64,000 nucleotides of DNA. Origin: Lineus longissimus (lineage: Eukaryota > Nemertea > Pilidiophora > Heteronemertea > Lineidae). The stretch's first letter is position 1. The number at the start of each line of letters is the position of its first letter. Below are positions 1-11,875 of this stretch, in pieces. The notes below the pieces were generated by a model. That model was given only the letters and a program-made list of their open reading frames with translations. It made no database searches and had not been told where the DNA came from. A program made the position numbers and the translations under genes. The stretch is taken from assembly GCF_910592395.1 (NCBI RefSeq), contig NC_088326.1, forward strand, positions 1,307,001 through 1,371,000. The letters are read 5' to 3'.

Positions 1-11
1 TACGATTAAAC

Positions 12-1582
12 ATGGCTGACTTGAAAGCTGGTGTGGTTGCTAAGGAGAACGGTAGCCATGGCAACGTGATGTCATTCTTGAAGACGCTCGATAATGGTGC
101 TAGTAGCGATGGTGCTGATGCTAATATGGAGAGTGAAGCGACCCATGACCTTGACCCTGAAGAGCTGAGTATGTTTGAACATTGCCGAGGTAACTAACTT
201 AACCGAGTAGTTTATCTGTAGCCATGGTAACTGTATTAACTATGTTGTCTTTCTGTCTCATGGCAACCGTAACTATACTGATGAATTGTAAATCTATCTC
301 CATGGTAACTGTACTAACCACATTGTTTTGTTGTGACATGATTTTGCCAGACATCTACCTGTCTATATTCTCCTAGCTTTACCATTTCTGTAATGCATTC
401 AAACTTTTGATTTCAGACAGTCAGGTATTCTGGCGGGGCATACTTCAAGTTGGAATCCTAGATAACGTCATGCAGGACATCATTTCGGCCGTACAGAAGT
501 TAAAACTTGAGCTCGTCATGTCCAGCGTGGGCAAAGAAGGTAAGAACGTCTATGGTTTGCCTGAATCATGATGTGTGGTGGGTTGGTTGGATACGTCTGG
601 GTCCTTATGGGGGAATTAACATCTGTGTTGGCAGGGAGGTAATTCTTCGATCTACTTGAGGAGTGCAACTTTCACTGACCAAACTTCTGATCTGACGGAT
701 GTGATGTCCAAATCAGATAAACTTATCTTGAAAACAGGCTGACATAAACACTATTATCTCATCATTTCAGAATCGAAGCGTCTTACAAAACTTGTTGAGC
801 AGTTGGGAATAATGAAACAGATCCGAGGCAAGGTTGCTAAGCAACGGGGTGAGATGCAGCAGCAGAAAGACCAGCTCAAGAAGGAAATGGAAGGTAAGGT
901 TGACCTTTTCACTATGGCGAAACAAGGAATGTTCATCTTCAGACAATTCGTCCTCGCCATCTATAAATTGATCCCTGGACAGCCCTTCCTAGTGCATAAT
1001 TGACTATTTGTGATAAAAGATGCCCTTCCCATACTTATACTAGATGATTGAATGTTAGATTTGGAAATATATCTCAATGTTGTTTCAGATTTGAAGAAGA
1101 GGGTTGCTGAGGCTGAAATGAAGCAGTATGAACTAAAACGTAAGTCTGAATGCTTCGACCAGCTCATAGAGATGAGTATGAAGCGTCCAAATCTGTCCAT
1201 GCCATCCCCGGCTCCGTCCGATTGGTCAGAACAGAGCACTGTCGGTGAGGACATGGTCGAGTCAGAACAGTCTGAGAGCAACTCTCATTCTGACGAACGC
1301 GGAGTCAGAGTTGGGGGAAAGCGGAGTCGAAAAGCTGCAAAAACTAACCGCATCCCGCCGACGAAGGAAACTGTACCGGACGATTTAGCCGATGAAAATA
1401 GCAATACATGTATTGCGGAAGGGAAGATGAAAGAGGATTGTGCCTCTGATAGTGGTGGTGATGATAATCTGACGAGTTTGAAGAGTAATACTTCTGAGCA
1501 GACGGCAGCGGCTAGGAAACGAGGGCGGTATTCTGATGATGAGGATTATACTGGTGGTGAGGATGAGGATGATGATGACTGA
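12..1582 (+). CDS. Unrecognised coiled-coil protein with acidic C-terminus, 305 aa
   Basis: Four exons join in frame: 12-189, 417-539, 771-893 and 1089-1582, all with GT-AG junctions in phase 1. The start ATG at 12 has a purine at -3, but only 11 bases lie upstream, so an earlier exon cannot be excluded. I do not recognise the family. Residues about 1-60 are polar and low in complexity. Residues about 60-160 are strongly heptad-like and rich in Lys, Glu and Gln (exons 2-4), so probably a coiled coil. The remainder is a Ser/Glu-rich tail with basic clusters (GGKRSRKAAK, AARKRGR) that resemble nuclear localisation signals, ending in a run of Asp. Inference: a nuclear structural or scaffold protein. 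The three symmetric phase-1 introns and the absence of stops across the joins support a real gene. Confidence 0.78.
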
Positions 1583-3701
1583 TGAAAAATTGTCATTTAA
1601 AACGTGTCCCTGGTGTGGTTTACGTGAGAGGGTTTTTATATTTTTGACAATCTTTTCAAAGGTGGGGAGTTGGAGGAACTGATAAGTCTAAAGTGACTGC
1701 TGATACTAGTGATAGTAACTAGCACTACACCAACCTTTTTCAACAGGGCTGCCAACCCATCAGTACTTTTAGTCCATATTTCTGAAATTTGTCAAAATTT
1801 GTAAGATCGTACAAAATTTTCCTTCGATATCCCATGCAGAGTACTGAAGATCATGCAGAAATACTGCTACCAGAGAGAAATGATATTTTGGTAAAAAGTA
1901 CCAAAAGAAAGGAACTTCTTGGAAGCAGTTCCTGATGGCCCTCATGAAGGGTTGGCGGCTACTGTTTCAGTATGTTGTTTTCAATGCGATTCTGAATATC
2001 ATGACCATTGGTATCCTAAGAGCATTAGCCATATGATGAATTTGTATTTTTTTCTTGTTTCTTTTGGTTGTTTATGGCTGTATATTTTGAAAATGGGGGT
2101 TCATTCGATATTACTTGTCTTAGTTTGCATTTATTTCATGAAAAGTTTTGTTGAAGAGTAGGTGGCGGAGCGTTTGAAATCTGCGATTCAATGATAGTTG
2201 TTTTAGAATTATTTTGACTCTGTAGAGCTTTTGATTTTCTTAGGGCTGTCAATACATGTAACTTTAGTCTACTCTGCTGTGAATTGTATGCGAGGTTGTA
2301 TATTATAACATGTAAATGTAGCGGCAAGAACTAGATTATGGTACCGGCCAATGCAGAAATGTTCTTAATTGGAAGGGTCTCATGTCATTTATTTATGACG
2401 GTACTCTAGAATGGACTTGACCATAATGACATTTCGGGAATTATTATGCAAATCATGACATTGCCACCACTTGTGGTCTTGAACACATGGCTCTTTAGCC
2501 ATTATAAACCCATGTTGCGTTCATCTTGCAAACTTGGCTCTGTCTCGTCCATTAGTTCATCATCATCCTCGTTGTCGTCGAACGACTAGGTCGTGTTTGA
2601 TCGTTGGGTGGAAAAGAAATGTGGAGAATTTTATCAGGAAGTAGTATACAGGTATATCCATGCTGTATTGATTTTGGGTAATATTGAAAAGGCAGTGGAG
2701 TTTTGTGATTGCAGACACTTGTAGATTTTCATCTGGGTCTAACAAGGGACAAGGCAGAGTCAAGTTAGGTGTTTGAATCGTCAGACGGGGTAGAATACCA
2801 GATCCTGTGCATTTATATTATCTGGAATAGGATTCCAAGCATTTTATGTCTGAATGACTCAAATTTACTTGTATTTAATTGATTTTAGTATGAGGCTTCT
2901 TCAAAAAGTGGAAAGCTTGACCAAGACTGAAGAGAGACAGTTGTATTTTAAATGTATGTCTCTGCAGACATTCTGGGATAAGAAATATTTTCACATTCCA
3001 GTTGCACAGGTAATTTTTGCTGATTGTTTGTGTCAGATCAGGCAACTATAAAATGTATACTTCTGATTGTGGTTTTGATTGGGTGACTTGTGTACAGTGG
3101 ATCTATTTTGAGCAAAATCATGTAATCGTTGTTAAAAAGGTCAATTTATTGCATGTATTGAGACCTTTTGAAAACGAAATCAATATTTTTGGCCAGAAAG
3201 ATTTATGATTGCAATTTAAGTTAATGATAAATTGATAGAATTATTGGGATGGTTGAAATTGATTGTATGATTATAAAAGTTAAAATATTGAACATTATAG
3301 ATTTACAGTTTTGGCCGAACTCCTATAATTACACTAGTGGTTAAATCATTCGTGTGCTTAGATTGGTTTGACTGACCATACAATACAGAAACTACATGTA
3401 TTTGCCTGTACCAAAACCATATTTTTCCAACTGATACATGTAGCTCTTGATTATTACACATGAAAAATGGCAAAAATCCTGTTGAAAACTTGTAATTATT
3501 TTGACAGGCATTGAACCACCATATGCATGAGTTTCAAATCTTAGACTGGTGAAACTGGAGTGTATAGGAGAGTGCTGTAGATTATAATGAATTCCATTTC
3601 GGCATATACATTGATTGACTCCTTGTAGGAGATTGGTATTGTTATTCTGTATATAAGATTTCTAGACATTTATATTGTACATATGGCAGAAGATAAATAA
3701 A
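1583..3701 (+). other. Probable long 3' UTR of the first gene, ending at AATAAA
   Basis: After the stop at 1580-1582 there is no convincing coding sequence for about 2.1 kb. The stretch is AT-rich and ends with AATAAA at 3696-3701, followed by the start of a minisatellite. This fits a long 3' UTR, but transcript data are needed to show that the mRNA really extends that far. The open frames inside (for example 2854-3208) look like chance AT-rich frames. Confidence 0.45.
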
Positions 3702-3837
3702 CTTTCTACAGATCTATATTTAAAGATAGTCTTTCGTGTCCTCTATCTGGCAAGGCCATATCTTATCCAGGACAAGACCTTCAGAGTGCATGAGCACACT
3801 TATCCCCTTCAACCCTGGCTAAGGCAAAGGTCAGACA

Positions 3838-6075
3838 CAACTCTGTGACACTAGCCACTAGTTGTGAAAGACCAGAGTTTATGTCTCCTGTGAGACAAGC
3901 TACCGGTCGTGAGACAGAGGAACATCTTGTAAAAGACAGCAACACAGGTTGTGAAAGGCAAGGGGACTATTTCTCCTACTACACCAGCCACAAGTTGTGT
4001 AAAGATGGGGGGAGGGCTAAGGCCTTCGATTACACCAGCTACTGGTTATGAGCTGAGACGGGGAGCAACTTTTGAAAAGACGGCCAAACTGGTTGTGAAA
4101 GACAGGGGACTATTTCCACTTGCTACACCAGCTGCAGGTTGTGAATGTGACGCAGGTAGTTAACTCGTTTTCTTTTGTCTTCGGGGGTTGGTTGTACCTC
4201 TGCGCCGTGGGTGTGTCCCGGCCAGAGTGGAACCTGTTGTGTTCGATTGTGTTGATGAGGAGAGTTTTGTCAAAGTAAGTTGAATAAAAGTCGAGAGAAA
4301 GTGGCGAGATATTTCATAGTTCTTGGAGTTATTTAATCAATCGTGACAAGGGCTAGCTCTTGTCACAATTGATTGAATTCCTGCCTTTTATTCAACTTAC
4401 TTTGACAAACTCTCAACACACAATCGAACACAACAGGTTCCACTCTGGCCGGGACACACCCACGGCGCAGAGGTACAACCAACCCCCGAAGACAAAAGAA
4501 AACAAGTAAATTACCTGCGTCACATGAAGGACAAGGGACCTCCTACTCCACCAGCTATATGTTGTGAGACAAGGACCATGTCAATTTGTGAAAGACAGCA
4601 GCACACTAGCTGAAGGTGTGACAGTCCTCTTACTACACCAGCTACAAATTGTGAAAGACGAACTATTCCTCCTGCTACACACGTCACAAGTTGAGAGACA
4701 GGGGACTATTCCTCCTGCTACACTAGTCACAAGCAGTGACAGACAGGGCCGGTTTGCAAGGGTTTTTTTATAGGTAGGTTCGTATAAGCGCATAATGGAA
4801 TCCTCTCCTGGGACATTTTAAACTTCTTCACCGGTTTAGGCCTCCTGCCACCAGCCACAAGTTGTCAAAGACAGAGGACCATTCCTCCTGAAACCCAAAT
4901 AACAAGTTGAGAGACCGGGGGACTGTTTCTTTCTCCTTCACTAGCCCCCAGTTGCGAAAGACAAGCTATCATACCTCCTACTTCACCAGCTATAGCTTGT
5001 GAGTGACAGCTGCAGGGACCATTGGTACATCAGTTTGGAAAAGGCCAGGGACTATTCCATGTTACACTAGCCACACGTTGTTATAATGTTAAAGACAGAG
5101 AGCCAGCCCTTCAATTCTGCTTTATGAGCGAAAAGCTGTGCTTGGCAGGAGACTATTCCTCCTGCTACACCAGCTACAAGTTGTAAAAGACAGCAGAGCA
5201 GGTTGTGAAAGACAGGGGACTATTTCTTCCTGCTACACCAGCCACAAGTTCTTGCTGCACCATTCGCAAATTGAAAGACAGCTCAGGTGACTATTCCTCC
5301 TGCTACACCAGCTACAAGTTGTGAAAGACAACGGAGCAGGTTGTGAAAGACAGGGGACAGTTTTTCCTGCTACATCAGCCACAAGTTCTTGCTACACCAT
5401 TCACAAGTTGAAAGACAGCTCAGGTGACTATTCCTCCTGCTACACCAGCTACAAGTTGTAAAAAACAGCGGAGCAGGTTGTGAAAGACAGGGGACTATTT
5501 CTTCCTGCTACACCAGCCTCAAGTTCTTGCTACACCATTCACAAGTTGAAAGACAGCTCAGGTGACTATTCCTCCTGCTACACCAGCTACAAGTTGTAAA
5601 AAACAGCGGAGCAGGTTGTGAAAGACAGGGGACTATTTCTTCCTGCTACACCAGCCTCAAGTTCTTGCTACACCATTCGCAAGTTGAAAGACAGCTCAGG
5701 AGACTATTCCTCCTGCCACACCAGCTACAAGTTGTGAAAGACAGCGGAGAAGGTTGTGAAAGACAGGGGACTATTTCTTCCTGCTACACCATCCACAAGT
5801 TGTGAAAGATCAGGGATTGTACCTCCTACTTCACCAGCTGTATGTTGTGAGAGACTGGGGGAATTTCGTCCTGCTATACCAGCCACCAGTTGTAAAAGAC
5901 AAGGGACAGTACCTTCTGTTTCACCAGCTGTATGTTTTGAGAGACTGGGACCATGTAAATTTATGAAATACAGGGGACTATTCCTCCTGCTACACCACCC
6001 AAAAGTCGCCTGCTTCACCAGTCACAAGGCAGGGGACTATTCCTCCTGCTACACCAGCGACGAATTGTGACAGAC
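3838..6075. repeat. 45-bp minisatellite with 138-bp higher-order repeat
   Basis: A degenerate tandem array whose basic unit is about 45 bp (consensus pieces: GTTGTGAAAGACAGGGGACT, ATTCCTCCTGCTACACCAGC, CACAA). From about 5150 to 5760 three units are locked into a higher-order repeat: the word CTCAGGTGA/CTCAGGAGA recurs at 5282, 5419, 5557 and 5695, a spacing of 137-138 bp. Because 45 is a multiple of 3, one plus frame stays open over several units and would read as a 15-residue repeat (approximately ATPATSCERQGTIPP). The frame is broken repeatedly by small indels and stops. A 377-bp fold-back element interrupts the array at 4147-4523. Confidence 0.85.
4147..4523. mobile_element. 377-bp fold-back (MITE-like) element inside the minisatellite
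   Basis: The ends are GTGACGCAGGTA (4147-4158) and its exact complement TACCTGCGTCAC (4512-4523). The arms pair for well over 100 bp, including TTCTTTTGTCTTCGGGGGTT, the GGCCAGAGTGGAACC block and the GTCAAAGTAAGTTGAATAAAAG block. A shorter inner inverted repeat (TCAATCGTGACAAG / CTTGTCACAATTGATTGA) forms the apex. The left arm carries about 45 bp not matched on the right. The flanks are AT on both sides, a possible 2-bp target duplication. There is no open frame of note. It is a non-autonomous DNA element of unknown superfamily. Confidence 0.85.
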
Positions 6076-6995
6076 AGAGGTATTTCTTTCATTGTACTTG
6101 AAGATGTGACACTGTCTCAATCTTGCTAGGGATGCCTGATGCTTGCTCTCTCCAACAGTATTGGCACTAGAGAACATTTTGAGTCCATCTATAGGTCACC
6201 GATGTCTTCCACCAGATTAGAGCATGGTTGCCACACTGGCCAAATCATGGACATCACCACCTCTTGCCAAATAAATCGGTGGTTGTGACATTTTGGATAA
6301 TCTTTTCGTTCCTCATTGTGACATCAAGAGGTGCAACACAGGACCCAGCCTGGCTGGTACAATTTTGGGTGAATGGGAATGATCATCACAAAACTTTAGC
6401 ACTGCATTGTAGGTCATTTCACAACCACTTGGGACAGACACAACCTGCATCACAGATCAGGAATGTAGCATGGGCACCGAGCACTGAACAATGACTGTGG
6501 TTGTGTTAAGGCTTTTTGGCGACTTCACCCATCTCGCCTGCCTTGGGAGTCTTCAAGACTGAGACTTGGCCTTCAGTGAGCACCCATGAGCAGTCAGAGG
6601 TGCCCAGTCAGTTCATAAGATTCTAGCAGCTCACCCTGGAACCACCAAAATAACAACTAGAAAGTCCGAGCTTATTTGCAGAACATTTCCTCATTATTTT
6701 ATTCAGTGAATGAAATGATGGGATTGTCTATTCAATTCTTTGAAGATACCATACATTTTGATCTGGACTCAAATTACTAATTGAATGATGAATGAAGTAG
6801 TTCTTTGGCATTTTTTAGCTCACTATATCAATGGCAAATCTGCACTTAGTTTGAGTTTCTTAGAATCAATGTGAAGTTGCTGATGATCAAGGAACTCTAT
6901 ACTAGAGAAGTTAAGCATCCGGGGAAATTTTCTAAATGATAGTTCATGTTCCAATCCAGGAAATATTGAACTTTTGTTCACGATTGAATCTCTTC
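6076..6995. other. Gene-free stretch and ADRM1 3' UTR
   Basis: No coding exon is supported here. The part next to 6995 is the 3' UTR of the minus-strand ADRM1 gene. TTTATT at 6698-6703 is AATAAA on the minus strand and is a plausible polyadenylation signal, giving a 3' UTR of about 300 bases. The plus-strand frame at 6228-6494 has no splice or family support. Confidence 0.5.
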
Positions 6996-9900
6996 TCACT
7001 CCTTGTCACCTTCTTCCATCTTCTCCGCAGAGTCCTTTTTCTTCTTGTCCTCCTCCTCCAACGCCTTGACGAATCCTGGAACATCACCAGCAACAGCGGC
7101 AGTCACCACAGCGTCCCCAAGGCCAAACTCCTGCATCAGTGGTCCAAGCTGGCCCGAGGCGAGGGCTGAACTGAAGGTACTCAAGGCCTAAAAAACAATG
7201 ATATTAGTTCCATTACTGAACTGGTCCAAGTTTTGCTCGATGTATTTGTAATCTCATATCAAGGATAGTTTCCAGCAAAGGTACATGGCGACATCAACTG
7301 GAAAGTTAGTGCATTCTTTTTAAAAACAGGAGCCACGAAAAATGTATAGGCAAGATATGGCCTGAAGCCAACGTCCTCGAGTTGGAATGAAGACAAGGAA
7401 TATGCAATCGAGCATGGACTCGCAGTAATCATCTCTGACATCTCTGACACTGCCTTGTGATGCTGGTCTTTGGATTTCATACCTCCGCACTGAGATACCT
7501 CAGCATTGAGGTCACCTCTTGCTGGATTGTGGCTGCATCCAATCCAACCAAATATGCTCACCTGTTGAAACTGTGGCGACTGTATAGTTGCTCTCAACTC
7601 CGTCTCGTTTCTTGGCAATGTCTCCGCCTCCGGGAGAAACTGGATCAGTCGCTGCTGAGTCTCTGGGTTCGAGAGGAGCGGAATGATTGCCTCCGCTGGC
7701 ATCGCATGCGACAAGTCCACGTTGTCTTTTTGCGCAGGAACAGAGAGGTTCGACAAGATGTTCTGGAGATCCGTCAGTTGAATTGAGCTTTGCCTCCCAA
7801 GAGCTGGAGGTGCTGGGGTGGCACCGGTCGAAGCAGAAGGGGTGGTCGTTGTTGGGGTAGAGGAGCTCGTAGTACTTGCAGGAGTCGTGCTCGTGCCACT
7901 TCCAGCCGCTGTGGTTGTCCTTGGGCCTGGAGAGGATTGCACACGCACAGGTCTGGAAAACAAATTGCATAAATTTCATCTTAACTTTTGAGTATCATAC
8001 ACTTCATCAGTGTCTATGATTGTCCTTACTGGCTACCTACAAATATACATTATCATCAACTGTCAAGGGCATAACTGCAGAGTGGGGAGGGAGACTGAAA
8101 ATTTCCCTCTTTATTTTATCTTTTTGAGACCCCCCCTCAGCTAATGAAAGTGATTCAAACTGTGATACCTTTCCAGAAAACAGGGCTGCTCTCTGGACCA
8201 ACCTCAATGTCTTCAATTGATATCTAAATACTTACGTGGCACTAGCAGAGTCAGTAGACTGGGCACTGCCCGGTCTACCCAGCAGATTGGACATGCCACC
8301 CAGACCTCCCATCCCCATCCCACCAAGAAGTTGCATCAGCTGTTGTTGGCTCATGTTGCCAAGGATTCCCTGGAGATCGCTGTCACCACCTAGGGAAGAA
8401 CAGAAATAGGAATTTCATTGTTGTATAGATTGTGAAAATCTGAGTCTTGGATGTCTTTTCCACTTTCTTCATCCACTTCAAAACGTGTAGCCCTTGTCTT
8501 TGGCATTCTAATTTCGTGACACCCTGCACTCAAGGCAGTGACCGAGTGAGATGCAATAGACACGAGGGTCTATGACCACTTCAGCTCTCTCTCATATTAC
8601 ACAGGAACACACCTGAACCAATTCAGCTCTCACATAACACAGGAACATACCAATTCAGAGCTCTACGCCAACTCAGCAAATGCTCTGAAATATCTTTGTT
8701 CTTTTATTTTCATTACCCATAATGTGTTCATGAGCAGATATTTCTCTGCTATTCTTTCGCGTTTACACTTACTTAGACCAGCGAGCTCTGGCGGCAGACC
8801 ACCAAGTCCTCCGGAGCCTCCACCACCGCCACCACCACCACCACCACCACGGGTGGACCCAGGTGTTGGCGGATTGTTCAAGAACTCGTTCACTTTGCGA
8901 CAATTCTCTTCATCTTTATCGGACTTGGGTTCCTGGGAAATGACATAACACATGATAAGCTACTTTCAAAACATGATCATAACAAAAACAGCATTTCTAA
9001 CTTGATTTTAGGATAGGATAAAAGAAACTAGAATTGTCAGTTGAGTCTTTGCAGACTCTGGAGTCTCCGCCTCATATGCACACAGCCATGCATGTTGACA
9101 AAAACAAAACAAAAACATCGCACTTTCACTTCAGCGAAGCGATGGTTTATGTGCGAAATACGACTGATCAAGGCAACATAAAGTGTCCAGAAGGGAAGAA
9201 CACATTCTTGAAACTCAGCTGCTTCAATTCACTGCCGTTTTTTCTTATTTCATAGCCCATAAACTCCAAATATTAGGTTTTATAGAAAAATGCTTCGATG
9301 GTGTAGACTTGTCCCTGGTCTTTATCCGTTACATTCCTCCATATGTGCAGCCAATATGTAATACACATAACGCGGGGCACCAGTCATCGTGCCGGTGTAA
9401 CATCTGTGGTTGTTCCCCATGTTTCAGTGTTTCCAAACAATAGGCAGCTGGAGAGACCATGACTTTTCAATAGGGGGGATACACAGAAAAACTCGTCAAT
9501 CTATTTTTGAGCGTTCCCAAACAATGAGGGGAAACACTCAAAAACAGAAACACTCAAAAACATTACACCGGTATGGCGAGGTTTATTGGTTAAAAATTTA
9601 GATGTATTGCGCTATGCATGCCCATAGCACTTTCGCGGCTGTTACCCAGATTGACTTCTTAGTTCATGGACACCCTCGTTTTATCGATGTTTTGCAATGC
9701 ATTGCCGTGTTCATGTACGTACATATGAAGCTTTCACCTGGGGACGAGAGTTTGCTGGAATAATTTCTTGAGGAGAATAATACCCTAATACAAAAGTCTC
9801 AGCTGATGGCGGAGACTAAAAAGGGTGTAAAATTAGGTTTGTACAACTACAAACTTACTTAGGCTATGTCAGTCGTGAGTCTAGGTTCTTATGCCTATTA

Positions 9901-10508
9901 TATTAGGCCTAGTATTACTATTTACTGCATTCTTCTGTCTCGATTTTTTGGTAGGCCTAGTTACTGTACTGGTATCCTACCTGCACCCAAAAGAAGAACT
10001 TCCTGCTGGATAGCTTGAACTTGAGGATGTAGACTCGGCCAGTGGTGCACGCTGGGACATGCTTGAATTCGATGTCGTCGGGAAAGATGATCAGATCCTG
10101 GAAGGAATTAGGAGGAAAGGACTTGTAAAGAAATGATAAGTCAATCAGTAAATTGCGAATCAATGGAGGACAATTGATTATTCTGCCCTGTGGCGTGCTC
10201 GGCGTTTGGCTTCAGTGGCTTGACAACATTTACAAGAACATGAAGTATGACAATGCAATTTTGAAACAACTGGCGGGGTCAAGGTTATAAATTATGCTCA
10301 CATCTTCGACGACACCGGACGTCCTATCCTTCCAACAGAAGTGCATCAACGAGTCATCCGACTGATGTACATAGACCAGACCCTTCCTCTTATCAGGGTG
10401 AACCATCTTCCCCTTCATATACATCTTTCCAGCTCGAAATTCAACCAGATTTCGGCCGCTAGAAGTTCCCCGACTCGCTGCATTTCCGAAAAGTGCACCA
10501 GACGCCAT
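6996..10508 (-). CDS. ADRM1: Proteasomal ubiquitin receptor ADRM1/Rpn13, 406 aa
   Basis: The coding sequence is complement of 6996-7187, 7562-7952, 8236-8389, 8773-8932, 9981-10097 and 10302-10508, six exons joined in frame, 407 codons with stop; human ADRM1 has 407 residues. Residues about 1-130 are the Pru domain ([33 protein letters not shown], then IIFPDD and GRVYILKFK), which binds ubiquitin and docks on the 19S base subunit Rpn2. The C-terminal DEUBAD domain (about 265-400, motifs QLTDLQNIL and LIQFLPE) recruits and activates the deubiquitinase UCH37/UCHL5. The linker carries 11 consecutive Gly at about residues 137-147 and a Thr/Ser/Pro-rich segment encoded in exon 5. The protein acts in the cytosolic and nuclear 26S proteasome. 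Identification is by motif order and length. Confidence 0.96.
9392..9571 (-). mobile_element. 180-bp MITE, copy 1 (in ADRM1 intron)
   Basis: Ends CCGGTGTAAC and TTACACCGG form short terminal inverted repeats. The interior contains CACTCAAAAACAG repeated and GGGGGGATACACAGAAAAAC. A second copy in opposite orientation lies at 21392-21573, inside an intron of the SLC22 gene, and matches over the whole length with few differences. No clear target-site duplication is seen. It has no coding capacity. Confidence 0.8.
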
Positions 10509-10577
10509 TTTCGCAAATTTGAGGTGTGAGCTAGCCTGCTGATTGAAGTTATCGATAAACTGTTCTTGAAAAATACA

Positions 10578-10631
10578 TATCCTAAGTTAACACCAGACGG
10601 CGCTACCTGCGTAATTCTCGTTGTCCAGTCA
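10578..10631. repeat. 54-bp direct repeat, left copy bounding the repeat island
   Basis: TATCCTAAGTTAACACCAGA and the following bases through TGCGTAATTCTCGT are identical over 44 bases to 12390-12433; the next ten bases also match with three changes. The two copies lie in the same orientation 1.8 kb apart and bracket the fold-back element and the hairpin array. The left copy sits just upstream of the ADRM1 start codon, in what is probably its promoter or 5' leader. Confidence 0.85.
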
Positions 10632-10677
10632 TTCTTTCATTAGGAAGCGAACAGCGCGCGCAGACCTTATCCAGGAC

Positions 10678-11835
10678 TATGGGCGGTTATTACCGCAAAT
10701 AAAGACAAACTAAAGCAAAGACACCTGTGTAGCATATCAAGGACACGTAGATTGATACTCCTGGGCGGTTATTACCGCAAATAAAGACAAACCAAAGCAA
10801 AGACACTTGTGTAGCATATCAAGGACACGTAGATTGATACTCCTGGGTGGTTATTACCGCAAATAAAGACAAACCAAAGCAAAGACACTTGTGTAGCATA
10901 TCAAGGACACGTAGATTGATACTCCTGGGCGGTTATTACCGCAAATAAAGACAAACCAAAGCAAAGACACTTGTGTAGCATATCAAGGACATGTAGATTG
11001 ATACTCCTGTGTGTGCCACATCAAAGACACCTGGACCATACACCACGTCAAAGATAACGATGCGAAGTCAACAGGCGGCGCCACTGTAGATTGCTGGCGG
11101 CCGTACGCTGCCTGTTGACGTTGTTGTTATTTGCCACCTCTCTCCTATGGCAAGCCGTTTGCTTCAAAAAGTCGAAATGATTTTTTTTCTAGTCGAAATG
11201 ATTTTTTTCTAGTCAAGATATTTTTTTTCATGTCAAGAAAAAAAATTTGAAATTAAATTTTTTTTTTCAAGTCGAGATATTTATTTTTCTTCTCATTTAA
11301 CTTATTGAAGTTGAATCAATTAATAAAAAATTTCACTGCGAGAAAAAAATGATTATAAAAATAAAAATAGTCGCTTATATCAACAAAAACCTATAGTTGT
11401 CGAAATCGTTTTTACTTGTCCCAAGACGGTGGCGCCGCCTGTTGACTTCGCATCGTTATCTTTGATGTGGTGTATGGTCCAGATGTCTTTGATGTGGCAC
11501 ACATAGGAGTATCAATCTACATGTCCTTGATATGCTACACAAGTGTCTTTGCTTTGGTTTGTCTTTATTTGCGGTAATAACCGCCCAGGAGTATCAATCT
11601 ACGTGTCCTTGATATGCTACACAGGTGTCTTTGCTTTGGTTTGTCTTTATTTGCGGTAATAACCGCCCAGGAGTATCAATCTACATGTCCTTGATATGCT
11701 ACACAAGTGTCTTTGCTTTGGTTTGTCTTTATTTGCGGTAATAACCGCCCAGGAGTATCAATCTACGTGTCCTTGATATGCTACACAAGTGTCTTTGCTT
11801 TGGTTTGTCTTTATTTGCGGTAATAACCGCCCATA
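10678..11835. mobile_element. 1,158-bp fold-back transposon with 82-bp tandem-repeat arms
   Basis: The element begins TATGGGCGGTTATTACCGC and ends with the complement GCGGTAATAACCGCCCATA. It is flanked by CAGGAC at 10672-10677 and 11836-11841, a 6-bp target-site duplication. Each arm holds four tandem 82-bp units (left unit starts 10681, 10763, 10845, 10927), each carrying the inner palindrome GCGGTTATTACCGC, then about 80 bp more of inverted sequence (GTGCCACATCAAAGACACCT to CGAAGTCAACAGGCGGCGCC). The centre (about 11160-11420) is AT-rich with long T runs and no open frame. The structure is like Foldback/Galileo-type DNA elements; the superfamily assignment is inference. Confidence 0.92.
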
Positions 11836-11875
11836 CAGGACCTCACTTGTAACAAAAAGTAATTGAAATAATCAG

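Noticed and set aside
5756-6070. 104-codon open frame in the minisatellite as a gene
   Set aside because: The frame follows from a 45-base unit length and is broken elsewhere in the array; there is no start context or splice support.
7259-7979. Long minus-strand frames overlapping the ADRM1 exon at 7562-7952
   Set aside because: They include intron sequence or lie in another frame; the spliced ADRM1 frame explains the coding signal.
10678-11835. CRISPR-like or regulatory tandem array
   Set aside because: The repeats are inverted between arms, contiguous without unique spacers, and flanked by a target duplication; it is a transposon in a eukaryotic genome.
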